A stretch of 64,000 nucleotides of DNA from DATJHM01 sp963777355 (GCA_963777355.1 CAVZQK010000032.1:186001-250000); one strand, 5' to 3'. Positions 1-9,468 are shown, counted from the stretch's first letter. A program made the numbers and translations. The notes: generated by a model not told the origin, from the letters alone.

Positions 1-621
1 GGCAGTAGCACGGCGAAAAGCCGATGGCTCGCTCACGATAACGGTACGCGCACCCGCCAGGAGGGACAGTTGGAGATGAAACAGGCCAATGGGTCCCGCT
101 CCCATAATGAGCACGGTAGAGTTCAGACGTATGCGGGAGCGGTGATGTCCATTCACACAGCAAGCGAGCGGTTCGGCCAGGGCCAAAAATTCAGAGGGGA
201 GATCATTCTGCGCAACAAAGAGATTCCCGGCAGCGACGGCAGCGGCGGGAATACGCATATATTCACTCAGGCCCCCTTTCACGCCATAGCCAACTATTTG
301 CTGATTGGGGCAAATATTCTCCATGCCATTTTGACAATAGAAACAGTGATGACAGGCAATGACTGGAGCCATTGCAACTGGCGCTCCGACCTCAAATCCT
401 CTTACATTCCGGCCTACCTCATGCACATGGCCAGCCACCTCATGACCGAGAATAGCAGGCAATGGGATACCTTTTGTCTTCTCTCCCCGGAAAATACGCA
501 CATCGGTGCCACATATTGTGTTTGCACCTACCTTCACAAGCACCTCATCCGGCCCGATTTTGGGCGTATCAACCTCCATTACCTCCATTTGACCAGGCTT
601 TTGAAAGACAGCAGCAAGCAT
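1..621 (-). CDS. Zinc-dependent alcohol/polyol dehydrogenase, partial (3' part outside window)
   Basis: Medium-chain dehydrogenase/reductase, expected to oxidise an alcohol or polyol with NAD(P). The first 207 residues are visible; the gene runs off the left edge. The catalytic zinc site is recognisable (Cys37 in ICGTD, His60-Glu61 in LGHE), and so is the structural zinc lobe (Cys90, 93, 96, 104). The nucleotide-binding GAGPIG motif follows. The start is set by GGAGG eight bases upstream of the ATG. It lies only 11 bp after the kinase gene on the same strand, so the two are probably one operon for a sugar or sugar alcohol. The substrate cannot be told from sequence. Confidence 0.9.
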   Translation of the reverse strand, partial: MLAAVFQKPGQMEVMEVDTPKIGPDEVLVKVGANTICGTDVRIFRGEKTKGIPLPAILGHEVAGHVHEVGRNVRGFEVGAPVAMAPVIACHHCFYCQNGMENICPNQQIVGYGVKGGLSEYMRIPAAAVAAGNLFVAQNDLPSEFLALAEPLACCVNGHHRSRIRLNSTVLIMGAGPIGLFHLQLSLLAGARTVIVSEPSAFRRATA

Positions 622-632
622 TCTTCTTCCTC

Positions 633-2192
633 CTAGACTACTCCGCTTTTGGCTACATGCCGGGAGAGATCATGCATTAACTCTCGCATTTGCGCATAGG
701 TAGCGCTATACTTCTCGACATAGAACTGATATTCTTCGTGTCTCTTTTGATCGGGTTCAATACGATGGCTGGTATGAACCATATGCTGTGCAGCCTCCTG
801 TACCGTTGGATAGACGCCCGCGCCTACCGCTGCCAGAATCGCCGAACCGAGCGCTGCGGCCTCCGGGACTTTGGTGAGAGTAATGGGAAAGTTACTCACG
901 TCTGCATGAATCTGCATCCATAACGAGCTCTTTAGTGGACCACCGCTGGCGACGATCTGCTGTGGCTGAAAGCCATAGGTACGCAGTGTTTGAAAGATCA
1001 CTTCTGTCCCATAACAGATGCCTTCCACAAGGGCGCGATAGATATGAGCGGTGTCATGCTTGAGGGTCAAGCCCCAGATTATACCGCGTGCTTCTGGATC
1101 GGTATGGGGAGTACGATTTCCTTGCCAATGATCGACCACTATGAGTCCATCAGAACCGACAGGCACATTCTCAGCGCGTTTATTCAACAGATCGTAATAG
1201 CTCAGTCCCTGTCTACGCGCCTCCTCAAGCAGTCCTCCACAGAAATTATCTCGGAACCATTTGATGATAGAACCAGTTGAAACCTGCCCGCCTTCCACTA
1301 CATACTGCCCAGGGACCACAGCGTCGGTGAAGGCTCCGAAGATACCCGGACCATAGATGGCCTCTGCGGACGCGCCAAAGATAGCGTGCGAGGAGCCGGT
1401 GATAAGAGCGATCTTGCCAGGAGCCAGGACATCCATACCCACCGCACTTACCATAGAATCTGCGCCGCCTTCAGCAACTGGAATACCGGGCGGCAGACCG
1501 AGCTCCTCTGCGGCTTTCTTGCTGAGCCCACCAACCACGGTCCCCATATCCAGTACCTTCTGAGGAAACTTCTCTAGCAGATCAGCCAGGCCAATAGCTT
1601 GATAGAAGCTAGCTGGAAAACCGCCAGTATTGCGGTCATAGTACCAGCGCAGGCTGGCGATATTGATACTGGCCGTCCATTCACCGGTGAGACGGTGGGT
1701 TATCCAATCAGCGTATTCGCAAATATGCGTTGCGGCATGATAAATGTCCGCTTCATTCTCCTTCAACCAGAGGGCCTTGCAAGGCATCCACTCTGCCGAA
1801 ACATTGCCGAAACCATTGTATTTGAGCGCAGGGTCTCCCGTTCTGGCTATACGACGTGCTTGCTCAGCGGCCCGAACATCCATCCAGAGAATTGCTGGGC
1901 GCAAGACGCGATTCTGGGCATCTACTGCCACAACAGTACAGGTTGTAGCATCTAAAGAAATCCCGGCAATAGCTTCACGCGCAATATTGTTCTCGCTTAT
2001 CACCTCTCTTACCGCTGCCACCAGAGATGACCACCACTCAGCAGGATCTTGCTCTGCCCAACCGGGACGCGGATGCTTCAGCGCATAGGTCCTGTTTGCA
2101 AAGCCAACCGGTGTGCCTTCGTGATCGAAGACACCAACGCGCACACTCTCTGTGCCACCATCAATTCCCATAAAGTAAGGACCGCTCTTCAT
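633..2192 (-). CDS. FGGY-family carbohydrate kinase (ribulokinase/xylulokinase-like)
   Basis: ATP-dependent sugar kinase of 519 residues, the usual family length. The N-terminal phosphate-binding segment GIDGGTES, the ISLDATTC segment, ILWMDVRAAEQAR and the C-terminal ASGGPLKSS adenosine region are all present. GIDGGTESVR resembles the ribulokinase branch more than glycerol kinase, but the substrate is not certain. A longer ORF begins at 2210; the start at 2192 is preferred because AAAGG precedes it. It is co-directional with the zinc dehydrogenase and divergent from a DeoR regulator, a typical pentose or polyol catabolic arrangement. Confidence 0.88.
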   Translation of the reverse strand: MKSGPYFMGIDGGTESVRVGVFDHEGTPVGFANRTYALKHPRPGWAEQDPAEWWSSLVAAVREVISENNIAREAIAGISLDATTCTVVAVDAQNRVLRPAILWMDVRAAEQARRIARTGDPALKYNGFGNVSAEWMPCKALWLKENEADIYHAATHICEYADWITHRLTGEWTASINIASLRWYYDRNTGGFPASFYQAIGLADLLEKFPQKVLDMGTVVGGLSKKAAEELGLPPGIPVAEGGADSMVSAVGMDVLAPGKIALITGSSHAIFGASAEAIYGPGIFGAFTDAVVPGQYVVEGGQVSTGSIIKWFRDNFCGGLLEEARRQGLSYYDLLNKRAENVPVGSDGLIVVDHWQGNRTPHTDPEARGIIWGLTLKHDTAHIYRALVEGICYGTEVIFQTLRTYGFQPQQIVASGGPLKSSLWMQIHADVSNFPITLTKVPEAAALGSAILAAVGAGVYPTVQEAAQHMVHTSHRIEPDQKRHEEYQFYVEKYSATYAQMRELMHDLSRHVAKSGVV

Positions 2193-2354
2193 CGTCAGTC
2201 TACCTTTCAAAATGCGTCAATGCAGTAAAAAGAGAACGTCCGAAGATCGCGAAAGCACTCCAGAAAGAGCAGAAAAGGTCTCAGCAACAAATATCTTTGA
2301 AGAATACCAGTTTCTTTCTCTCTTGAAGTTCCGTAGAATGTGCGAACATGAACA

Positions 2355-2383
2355 AGAGTAACATTTATTTTGTTCGTTTTCAA
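2355..2383 (-). promoter_or_regulatory. Candidate promoter of kinase/dehydrogenase operon
   Basis: On the minus strand TTGAAA (2378-2383) and TACTCT (2355-2360) are separated by 17 bp. The -10 box overlaps one arm of the GTAACATTT inverted repeat described in the next entry. Confidence 0.4.
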
Positions 2384-2429
2384 GGTTTTTGTGACACTCT
2401 TGCTCTTTTAGACAAAAATGTGTTACTAT
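2358..2429. promoter_or_regulatory. Candidate DeoR operator and deoR promoter region
   Basis: GTAACATTT at 2358-2366 is mirrored by AAATGTGTTAC at 2416-2426, with a further GTTAC at 2433-2437. One arm covers the -10 of the kinase promoter. The other covers a plausible -10 (TACTAT, 2424-2429; -35 TTGCTC at 2400-2405) for the DeoR gene. This is where a repressor controlling both directions would be expected to bind. The assignment is inferred from position and symmetry only. Confidence 0.4.
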
Positions 2430-2492
2430 CTTGTTACAAATGCCATGATAACGAGAGTATCTGGCTCATCTCCGCAGGGAGGACTCATTTCC

Positions 2493-3344
2493 ATGAAAAA
2501 AAGCGGCCAGAACACCCATGATCGACATGCACAACTGATCGGATTGCTCAAGGAGAGTGGCTATCGCTCAGTCGTAGAGATGAGTCAATTGCTCAATGTA
2601 TCCGCAATGACTATTCGACGCGATCTACATCTGTTGCAAGAGAAGCAGATGGTCGAGGTGATCTATGGCGGGGCACGCTTACTTCCCTCAAAACGCGTCG
2701 AAGCCGACTTTGCTATTCGTACCCAAGAGCATCTGGCTGAAAAGCAAGCGATTGGGAAACGGGCGGCGGAACTCTTTATCGAAGAAGGGGATGTTATAGG
2801 TATCGACAGCGGTAGTACAACACTGGAGGTCGCACGCAACCTGCCCAATATTCCTCTCACCGTTGTAACGCATTCGCTGGCCGCCGCCAACATCGTCGCG
2901 CAAAATACGCTGCACTCCTTGATCATACTGGGAGGAGTGTTTCAGCATGGAGCGAACTGCTTTTGTGGCCCGCAGGCAATTGCCACACTGCACACGCTAT
3001 ATATCAACAAACTTTTCCTGAGTGCCAGCGGATTGCTTCTTCCCCACAGCCTCTCATGCGATAATCTCCCTGATTCAGAAGTCAAACAGGCCCTGATAAG
3101 CTCGTCGCGTCAAATTATTTTATGTATGGATAGTGGCAAGATCGGGAAAGCCTATCTTGCCCGCTTTGCTACCCTCGATGCTCTTAACATACTCGTCACC
3201 GATAACAACATTGCGGACGAGAGTCGTACAGCAATAGAACAGCAACACATCCAGATACTTACTGTCTCCACAGCAGCAACGGCTCCTCCTAAATTAGCAC
3301 TAGTCAGGGATGATATTGCATCTCCTCGCCTTGCTTACTCATAG
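2493..3344 (+). CDS. DeoR/GlpR-family transcriptional regulator
   Basis: 283-residue repressor. An N-terminal winged HTH (about residues 10-65, with VVEMSQLLNVSAMTIRRDL) is followed by the DeoR sensor domain with the GIDSGSTTLEVA phosphate-sugar binding motif and a C-terminal ILVTDN segment. The ORF is open from 2418, but AGGGAGGA precedes the ATG at 2493, which is the better start. It is divergent from the FGGY kinase operon and 90 bp upstream of a sugar isomerase, so it most likely represses both, released by a phosphorylated sugar. Confidence 0.9.
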   Translation: MKKSGQNTHDRHAQLIGLLKESGYRSVVEMSQLLNVSAMTIRRDLHLLQEKQMVEVIYGGARLLPSKRVEADFAIRTQEHLAEKQAIGKRAAELFIEEGDVIGIDSGSTTLEVARNLPNIPLTVVTHSLAAANIVAQNTLHSLIILGGVFQHGANCFCGPQAIATLHTLYINKLFLSASGLLLPHSLSCDNLPDSEVKQALISSSRQIILCMDSGKIGKAYLARFATLDALNILVTDNNIADESRTAIEQQHIQILTVSTAATAPPKLALVRDDIASPRLAYS

Positions 3345-3433
3345 AAGGCCCGAAAGACATCGCGTTTTGAACCCTGTCTCATACCCACATTTTACAATGC
3401 GGGGGTGCTTCACAAAAAAAGGAAATAGGACAC

Positions 3434-4283
3434 ATGTCTGAAAAAACCATGACAACAATGCCTCGTCTCTCTGTCTCGACATGGAGCTTGCATCGTACAC
3501 TTGGTCAACCGGCTCTCTATGGGCCTGAGGATGGAATACGGCTCGCCTCACCTGGAGAGAAAAAAACAGGGACCTTTTCATTGCTCGACCTCCCTGAGCG
3601 TTTAAACGCTTTTGGCCTCTCAACCGTAGAGCTGTGCCATTTTCATTTGCCCACGCTGGATCAAGGATACCTCACAGAACTCCGTACCACGCTAGAGCAG
3701 GCACACGTTGAGCTCTTCTCCTTGTTGGTCGATGCTGGTGATATTACCCATCCTACACACGGACCTCGTGATCTCGCCTGGATTACTTCCTGGATTGCTA
3801 TCGCGGGCCAACTTGGTGCAAAATGTGTCCGCGTCATCGCTGGAAAATCTTTGCCAACTGAGGACGGCATTACAAAAAAGTGCTCAAGGCCTTTCTCACC
3901 TGGTACACCATGCAGATACGTGGGGAATACGGGTGATGACAGAGAATTGGTTCCCCTTGCTTTCTCAACCTGCAACCGTTCATAGCCTCCTGGATCGCCT
4001 GGAGGGACAGGTTGGCTTGTGCCTCGACTTTGGGAATTGGCAGGGACCTACTAAGTACGAGGACCTACGCTCAATTGCACCCTCTGCCGAATCCTGCCAT
4101 GCAAAAGCACATTTCTCGCCAACTGATGGAATGGAAAAGGATGACTATATACGCTGCCTCGATATCACTCAGGCGGCTGGTTTTACCGGACCCTATACGT
4201 TGATTTATGATGGTCCAAACGAAAACGAATGGGCCGGGATAGCTGGTGAACGAGAAATCGTCCTGCCCTATCTTCATAGGTAG
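3434..4283 (+). pseudogene. Sugar phosphate isomerase/epimerase (TIM barrel), frameshifted
   Basis: Xylose-isomerase-like TIM-barrel protein of about 280 residues in two frames. The first frame (from ATG 3434, SD AGGAAATAGG) carries LSVSTWSLHR, GLSTVELCHFH and GAKCVRVIAGK. The second carries GIRVMTENW, VGLCLDFGNW, the HAKAHF metal-ligand strand and GFTGPYTLIYDG. The change of frame falls near 3860-3885, just before a run of six A. Both halves are otherwise intact and collinear, so a single-base indel or consensus error explains the split. It probably belongs to the pathway of the neighbouring kinase. Confidence 0.82.
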
Positions 4284-4371
4284 AGGGCGAATAAATAGAC
4301 AAAAAAACAGCAATCTACTTCATTGAGCCATCGAGCTGGTTTGATGTGTTGACTCTTCAAAAGGATGAATG

Positions 4372-4412
4372 AAGGGAAGCACTTCTGGAGATTCCTCCAA
4401 AGTGTTTCCCTT
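4372..4412. terminator. Bidirectional terminator hairpin
   Basis: AAGGGAAGCACTT (4372-4384) pairs with AAGTGTTTCCCTT (4400-4412), with one G-U pair and a 15-base loop. It lies between the convergent isomerase and NHL-like genes and would serve both. Confidence 0.6.
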
Positions 4413-4445
4413 ACAAGAAACATTACTTTCTATCTATAAGAGCCC

Positions 4446-5591
4446 TTAATGAAGCAGATCAAGGGTATTGCCACAATCATCGACAAAGAAGACACCTTTG
4501 ATGTAAGGAACAATAGTCAGGCCAAAGAGGCAGCCTGCCCCCGTTCCTGAGGTTTTATCTACAGACTTCGCAACAACCTGGGTACCATCAGGAGTCGTTT
4601 CAACAATGTCACCATTATTGCCGTTTGCCGTCAGAATATTCCCTCTGGGAGTAATAACAAGTCCTAGTGGATCATTGAGCGATCCGCCAGAGCTCACATT
4701 CCTGCCAGCATCGCTAGGAGTGGAGCGGGTCAACGCATCAGGAATAGCCGCAATACGGTTATTCGCACTATCAGCGACGTAGAGAATTCCATGTTTTCCC
4801 AATCCTACACCGGTGGGACCCACAACAAGAGCGGCTGGATCTGTCCGTTCAGCGAAGCCGGAGCCAATAATCGTCGTCTTGTCTCTAGTAGGCAAACCTT
4901 CTCCCTGCTCTGGAACATTGAGTGAGATACGAATGACGGTTCCCTGGTTGACAACATTGGGACTTGCGGCAACCGTACCATTCAGAACATTCGTGACGAA
5001 GAGCACTGCTTTGCTACCCCAATCTACATCTGTCATATCCCAGGGGCCATTAATAGCACCGCCAGAAAAGGTTTTTACTACATCACCTTTACTATCAAGA
5101 ACGATCAAGCAACCAGCCTGTGCAGTTGCGGAGCTACCATCTGAAGTCGGAAGGCTGCCAACAATGACCCAACCTCTCTGGAGGACGGCCAGGGCAGTGG
5201 TCAAGCCAACGCCGCCAGGGCAGGCACCTGGGAGATCATGAGCATCGATCTGAGCAAAGAGACTGGCCTTTCCATCCGGAGAAATTTGCACAATAGTAGT
5301 GCCAGTTCCCTGCTGTCCACCATTACTGCCATTGTTGTTAAAGTTACTTACGAGCATATTCCCTTTAATTAACTGACCAACAGACCTCGGAATCACCACC
5401 AGGCCGTAAGGATTTTGATCGCCATTGCCTGGAACCGTAGAAGCAAGCTGGCTCACCGTATTAAATCCATTGATGAAAGAGTTCCCAGAAGCCTGAGCTA
5501 CCATTGGTACGGCCATCATGATGGCCGACAGAGCGCTAGCCAGGAGTGCAGGGAGAAATAGATGGCTTTTCCAGCGCGTTGTAAGTTTCAC
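4446..5591 (-). CDS. Secreted NHL/SMP-30-like beta-propeller protein
   Basis: About 381 residues with a Sec signal peptide (basic start, long hydrophobic stretch, cleavage near VAQAS). Repeated blade-like segments follow: NPYGLVVIPRS, ISPDGKASLF, DPAALVVGPTGVGLG, ILYVADSANNRIAAI, DPLGLVITPRGNILTANG and LFGLTIVPY. This is the spacing of NHL beta-propellers, extracellular scaffolds or hydrolases of unknown substrate. An upstream ATG at 5618 has no ribosome site, whereas AAAGGAGA lies just before the GTG at 5591, so GTG is chosen. It is a single gene; no catalytic residue can be assigned. Confidence 0.75.
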   Translation of the reverse strand: MKLTTRWKSHLFLPALLASALSAIMMAVPMVAQASGNSFINGFNTVSQLASTVPGNGDQNPYGLVVIPRSVGQLIKGNMLVSNFNNNGSNGGQQGTGTTIVQISPDGKASLFAQIDAHDLPGACPGGVGLTTALAVLQRGWVIVGSLPTSDGSSATAQAGCLIVLDSKGDVVKTFSGGAINGPWDMTDVDWGSKAVLFVTNVLNGTVAASPNVVNQGTVIRISLNVPEQGEGLPTRDKTTIIGSGFAERTDPAALVVGPTGVGLGKHGILYVADSANNRIAAIPDALTRSTPSDAGRNVSSGGSLNDPLGLVITPRGNILTANGNNGDIVETTPDGTQVVAKSVDKTSGTGAGCLFGLTIVPYIKGVFFVDDCGNTLDLLH

Positions 5592-5898
5592 AGAATGTCT
5601 CCTTTGAAAACTATTCATAAGATTGTACAGATAAAAGATTGTTTTGAAACCTACCTACTATATACGCGACGAGGTTACTTCTTGAGATGGTTGCCTGACA
5701 ACCCTACAACATACCGTACTCTCTAAATTACGCGCTACAATAGCCCTGGCAAAAACGGGTGGCAATAAAAACGGCAGATTATCCGAAAAACCAATTCTTG
5801 GAATGTGTAGTGAGAAAGGTTGACAAGTATAATTTACTTAAGGTAAGATATACTTACGTTACACAAGTTTCACTTGAAAACGCATGAGGAGCACTAAG
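5592..5898. other. Divergent intergenic region
   Basis: The 307 bp between two divergent genes holds the promoter of the HTH-LacI-sensor gene on its right. AT-rich half-palindromes (TTACTTAAGGTAA near 5834-5846) lie in that promoter. No gene was seen. Confidence 0.5.
5820..5849 (+). promoter_or_regulatory. Promoter of HTH-LacI-sensor regulator gene
   Basis: TTGACA (5820-5825), an 18-bp spacer and TAAGAT (5844-5849). The spacer contains TTACTTAAGGTAA, a near-palindrome that could be an autoregulatory operator. Confidence 0.5.
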
Positions 5899-7277
5899 AT
5901 GCCTGTTCAGTGGAATCTGAAGCAATGGCTTGCCATTCACCATCAGATCTATCGATCCTCGGAACTGCAACTATTGCTTGAGGAGAAAGCGGGAATCCAG
6001 CTTTCATTACAAGCTATCTCTTCGTTGCTTAATAATGTGCCGGGTGCGCTCAGACTCTCGACAATTCAGGCTCTCTGCAATGCACTTGGTTGTACCCTCA
6101 GCGACTTTTGTGAAGTCTTACCCGATCAATCTCATATCCAGGCTCAAGAAGCTAGCGCTTCCCCTCTCGATGAAATAGGCGTGTATAAAAAGCAAGGAGC
6201 GCAGATCCCAATCAAAGATAGCCAGGTGTCTGTAAAACCTGGTATCGATGCCGCCGTGCGCGAGATAGTACTCCATATTCTTGAGGAGCAAGGACTTATC
6301 CCTCGTAAGCAGGAGATAACCCCGCGCAGCACCACCATCAGCGTCCTTATACCCGGCTGGGTCTGGTCGATTAGCCCCGATCTCACACATGGAATTGTTG
6401 AGGCAATCACGCAGAGTTCCTACGATATGGCACTTTACAGCATCAGTGATGAGAACGTCACCAGTGACGCAGATGTGTTGCTTGATCGCTTTCTCGCAAC
6501 GCCCCTGAGTGCCGGTCTGGTTGCAGTATTTAGTCGTCTCTCCTTACCCCTGGCGCAACTGGCCCAAAGGGGATTTCCTATCGTGGCGATTGACGATCAG
6601 GAAGCCCAGATGATTCCCTCGATAGGCGTTGATAACACTACAGGGGCATATATAGCAGTGCAACATCTCATCCGGCTCGGTCACAAGCGCATCGCTCACA
6701 TCAAAGGACCCGCAGAGTACCCGGTATCAGATGCTCGTTATCAAGGATATCGCCAGGCGCTCCTCGAAGCAGGACTACTCCCCGATCCAGCACTTGTTTT
6801 AGAAGGTGATTTTCTTCCTCCCAGTGGTCGTGCCTGCGCCAACAAATTTTTTGCGCTTCCCCCTGGAACGCGGCCAACCGCGATCTTTGCCGCCAGTGAT
6901 CAGATGGCCTATGGCGTGCTGGCAGCAGCTGAAGAGGCAGGACTCTTCGTTCCAGGAGATATTGCGCTAGTCGGTTTTGATGATGATCATCCTTCGGCGT
7001 ATACGCATCCGCCACTCACCACTATAAGACAGCCCTACTTTGAGATGGGACAGCAAGGGGTGGCCTGTTATTATCTCTGCTCGATAAAGCCCAGGCACAT
7101 ACGCGACCCAACGTTTCCAGGCAAGCAGGTGTGAATTTGCCAGAGGAGGAGGCAAAATCTTCATCTCAGAACCAGATTCCCCATATTCAACTTCAAGCTA
7201 GTCTGGTAGTACGTGAATCATGCGGTGCTAACTACCGTTGCACAATAAACGAATCGCCAGAATCGAATCTCTGCTAA
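5899..7277 (+). pseudogene. Cro/C1-type HTH fused to LacI-type sugar sensor, frameshifted near C-terminus
   Basis: The N-terminal 75 residues are a Cro/C1-type HTH (WNLKQWLAIHHQIYRSSELQ and GCTLSDFCEVLP), not a LacI HTH. A linker leads to a LacI/PBP1-like ligand domain from about residue 135 (ISVLIPGW, PIVAIDD, IGVDNTTGAYIAVQHL, LGHKRIAHIKG, PTAIFAASDQMA, DIALVGFDD, PLTTIRQP). The reading frame closes at 7134, but the family ending continues in another frame to TAA at 7277 (IQLQASLVVRESCG). One base is therefore missing near a GGGG run at about 7062. The start at 5899 is chosen because AGGAG sits between the two possible ATGs. Probably a sugar-responsive regulator. Confidence 0.8.
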
Positions 7278-7656
7278 AAAACGAAATCTTTTTACTCGTC
7301 AAGATGGCATTTTCAACTCCTTGAATTTTGCCAGTCAAATGGACTACTGCATGAAGATATGTCAGTATGTCTGATATATTTGTCTGGCTTTTTTCAAACA
7401 GCTAAACTTTGTTGGTCAAACATAGGAAAGGACGAGAGTATGTCAGCCTATCATATACGCTCACCACCTGACGCTTATAAAACACTAGTAGAATCGCGAT
7501 GCAAAGAACTCTCTCCATTTGCAAAGGGAGACATGGACAAACATTCTCAACGAAGCAGTCAATTTCCTGGGAAAGATGCAGGAGCACAGACAGAGAAGCA
7601 GAGTGCTCTCAGCCATTTATCTTCAGGAAGCTTTTAAGAAAGGGAAACAGACGATC
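7278..7656. other. Intergenic region with doubtful small ORF
   Basis: A 65-codon ORF at 7441-7637 has a fair ribosome site (AAAGGACGAG) but no recognisable sequence, and it runs almost up to the next gene. It could be chance or a leader. Nothing else is evident. Confidence 0.3.
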
Positions 7657-8280
7657 ATGAGAAGTATCCGCCTTATCTTCAGCCTATTGGCAGCGATTTC
7701 TTTAGGAGTGGCCGCGCTATCTTTAGCTCCTATGTCCAGCGTTCATGCGGCTTCTGCTGTTGTCAGTCCTCGCTACGTTTCTAGTGGGGATGGTAAACAG
7801 AAGACGATCACGGCCACCATCACCTGGTATGGCTACAATGATAATTCTGGCACTACAGAGAATCAGCATGGTTCGGCTATCATCGCATACCCCAAAAACG
7901 CTGGTTATCCAACCCTCCACAATCTGGCAACCGAAGGGAAAGGAACCTACACCGATCCAGTGACCTTCGCAGCCCCAAATAAAGATCTGAAGTCAAGTTT
8001 TCCTATTGGCAGTGTCATTTATGTTCCCCTGGTCAAAAAATACTTTATCATGGAAGATCAGTGTGGAGATACTGATCCCCAGGGGTGTCAGAATGGTACC
8101 AATCATGCAGATCTCTGGATGGGGCCACAGTCCGCCTCAAACACGACCAAGCTTGATGATTGCGAAGGAAATGCAACGCCAAATTCATCCTCAAAAGTGA
8201 TTATTAACCCAAGTTCCTCACTCTCAGTTGACACCACCACGATGTTCAAAAACAACAAATGTACCATTCATCTTTATTGA
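7657..8280 (+). CDS. Secreted double-psi-barrel-like (barwin/expansin-type) protein
   Basis: 207 residues with a clear Sec signal (MRSIRLIFSLL to VHAAS). The mature part has ITATITWYGYNDN, a GSAIIAYP strand, SFPIGSVIYVP and a cysteine-containing core EDQCGD...GCQNGTNHADLWMG, ending with two more cysteines. This order resembles barwin/RlpA-like or expansin-like domains, which act on cell-wall polysaccharide. The assignment is by pattern only and no catalytic aspartate can be proven. The start at 7657 is preferred over an in-frame upstream ATG (7519) because it begins the signal peptide and has AAAGGGAA before it. It is followed by a strong terminator. Confidence 0.6.
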   Translation: MRSIRLIFSLLAAISLGVAALSLAPMSSVHAASAVVSPRYVSSGDGKQKTITATITWYGYNDNSGTTENQHGSAIIAYPKNAGYPTLHNLATEGKGTYTDPVTFAAPNKDLKSSFPIGSVIYVPLVKKYFIMEDQCGDTDPQGCQNGTNHADLWMGPQSASNTTKLDDCEGNATPNSSSKVIINPSSSLSVDTTTMFKNNKCTIHLY

Positions 8281-8391
8281 GAACCGCGTAAAAATGTTCG
8301 TATGCTCTCTGCTTTAAGGAATGCTCAGATAATGAATTGTTCCTCGCAGAAGGCAGGGCATAGAAGATAGCCGCAAATCATTTTTCAGGAA

Positions 8392-8431
8392 GGGCCATGC
8401 GAGAGGTGGGTTTCCACCATTTGCATGGCCC
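8392..8431 (+). terminator. Terminator after secreted protein gene
   Basis: GGGCCATGC (8392-8400) pairs with GCATGGCCC (8423-8431). An inner GGTGG/CCACC stem is present and CCTTTT follows. Confidence 0.7.
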
Positions 8432-8484
8432 GCCTTTTGCAGGCATATTTACGCTTATCTATCTCGCGTTGATGCGAAAAAAAG

Positions 8485-8628
8485 TTGACAAGCCACAAGA
8501 GAATGTGACTTACTAGGAGGTGAGAAGACATGACAGCCGTTTCTCCTCTTGCATTTGTATTGCTTTCTTGTTCTTCGTTCTTTCATCCGAATATCATCCC
8601 TCGGAATCATGGCCGATTGGGGTCATGA
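8485..8628 (+). CDS. Small ORF (32 codons) with consensus ribosome site
   Basis: TTGACA at 8485-8490 and TTACTA at 8509-8514 precede AGGAGGTGA (8515-8523), an ideal Shine-Dalgarno, and an ATG at 8530. The ORF ends at TGA 8626-8628 and encodes a hydrophobic 32-residue peptide (MTAVSPLAFVLLSCSSFF at the start). The feature spans promoter to stop. No homology is recognised. It may be a small protein, a leader peptide for the gene at 8764, or the surviving head of a lost gene. Confidence 0.4.
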
Positions 8629-8763
8629 GCTAAAGATAGCGTCGTTGTCATCCAAAAAGTAGTGCTGACATGCCCGGTGAGATACAGGCTTTTCACGGTT
8701 ATTGCAGACTGTTAGCTAAAAAGAGAGCGGACTTATTATCTGCCTCAACAGGAGTCGTACACT

Positions 8764-9468
8764 ATGGTCTACTCGCGTCACAATAAAGTTGAGGAGCAAC
8801 AAGAGGCACGCCAGAAAGCTCAACAAATCACTACTGCTTGTGAACAGCTTTCTATCACGCTTGATCCTATTAACTGGTCAGAAGATGGAATGCAGGCAGT
8901 AGTGAAGGTCAATGCAATTGAGATTGGTTCGCTTACGGAGCTCTGTCAGCGTGAGCGTGACGATCTGCTCCGCCAGATCCAGATCAAGTTGTTTGAAGAT
9001 GCAGCATTAAAAGCCATTCATGCGCAACCAAACCTGAAGGCTGTGATGTGGAGTCCTGTTGATATCCTCCAACCACAAAAGTTTTTGAACCTCTGGATTG
9101 TTACCCTTGAAACAGGTGAGCGTATTCCTATCCTTGAGCTGATCAAGCAGGGGCAGCGCGTTTACGAACATTTTACACTCAATAAAAACGATAAAGACCA
9201 GTTGAGCCAGCTTTTCGGACCTGGCGGTGAAGGGGCTTATCGTATTGGGGAGAGCATAACTATTAAAGAGCGTGATCGGCAATATACTGGAGAGGTGCTC
9301 TACGTCTTACCACCGGGCAAAGCGTTTCCTGGCCGTAAAACTGCGTCGAGGGGCTATCATACTATTGCGGGAACAACCTATACAAACGATGTAGCGGCAA
9401 GATATATTGTCGATTGTAACGATGGCTTCCCCCATATTGTCCACCAGTCGCAAGTCGTAAATTTATAA
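8764..9468 (+). CDS. Hypothetical protein, 234 aa
   Basis: Not recognised. Soluble, with no signal peptide or membrane segment. The N-terminus is rich in Gln, Glu and Arg and probably helical (VEEQQEARQKAQQITTACEQL). A middle alpha/beta part follows (LWIVTLETGERIPILELIKQG), and the C-terminal third is rich in beta strands (ITIKERDRQYTGEVLYVLPPG, IVDCNDGFPHIVHQSQV). CAGGAG precedes the ATG by 9 bp. A 42-residue membrane protein gene follows on the same strand. Confidence 0.6.
   Translation: MVYSRHNKVEEQQEARQKAQQITTACEQLSITLDPINWSEDGMQAVVKVNAIEIGSLTELCQRERDDLLRQIQIKLFEDAALKAIHAQPNLKAVMWSPVDILQPQKFLNLWIVTLETGERIPILELIKQGQRVYEHFTLNKNDKDQLSQLFGPGGEGAYRIGESITIKERDRQYTGEVLYVLPPGKAFPGRKTASRGYHTIAGTTYTNDVAARYIVDCNDGFPHIVHQSQVVNL

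Noticed and set aside
1357..2088. Several plus-strand ORFs opposite the FGGY kinase
   Set aside because: Antisense shadows of a well-supported gene, rich in Ser, Arg and Pro, without ribosome sites.
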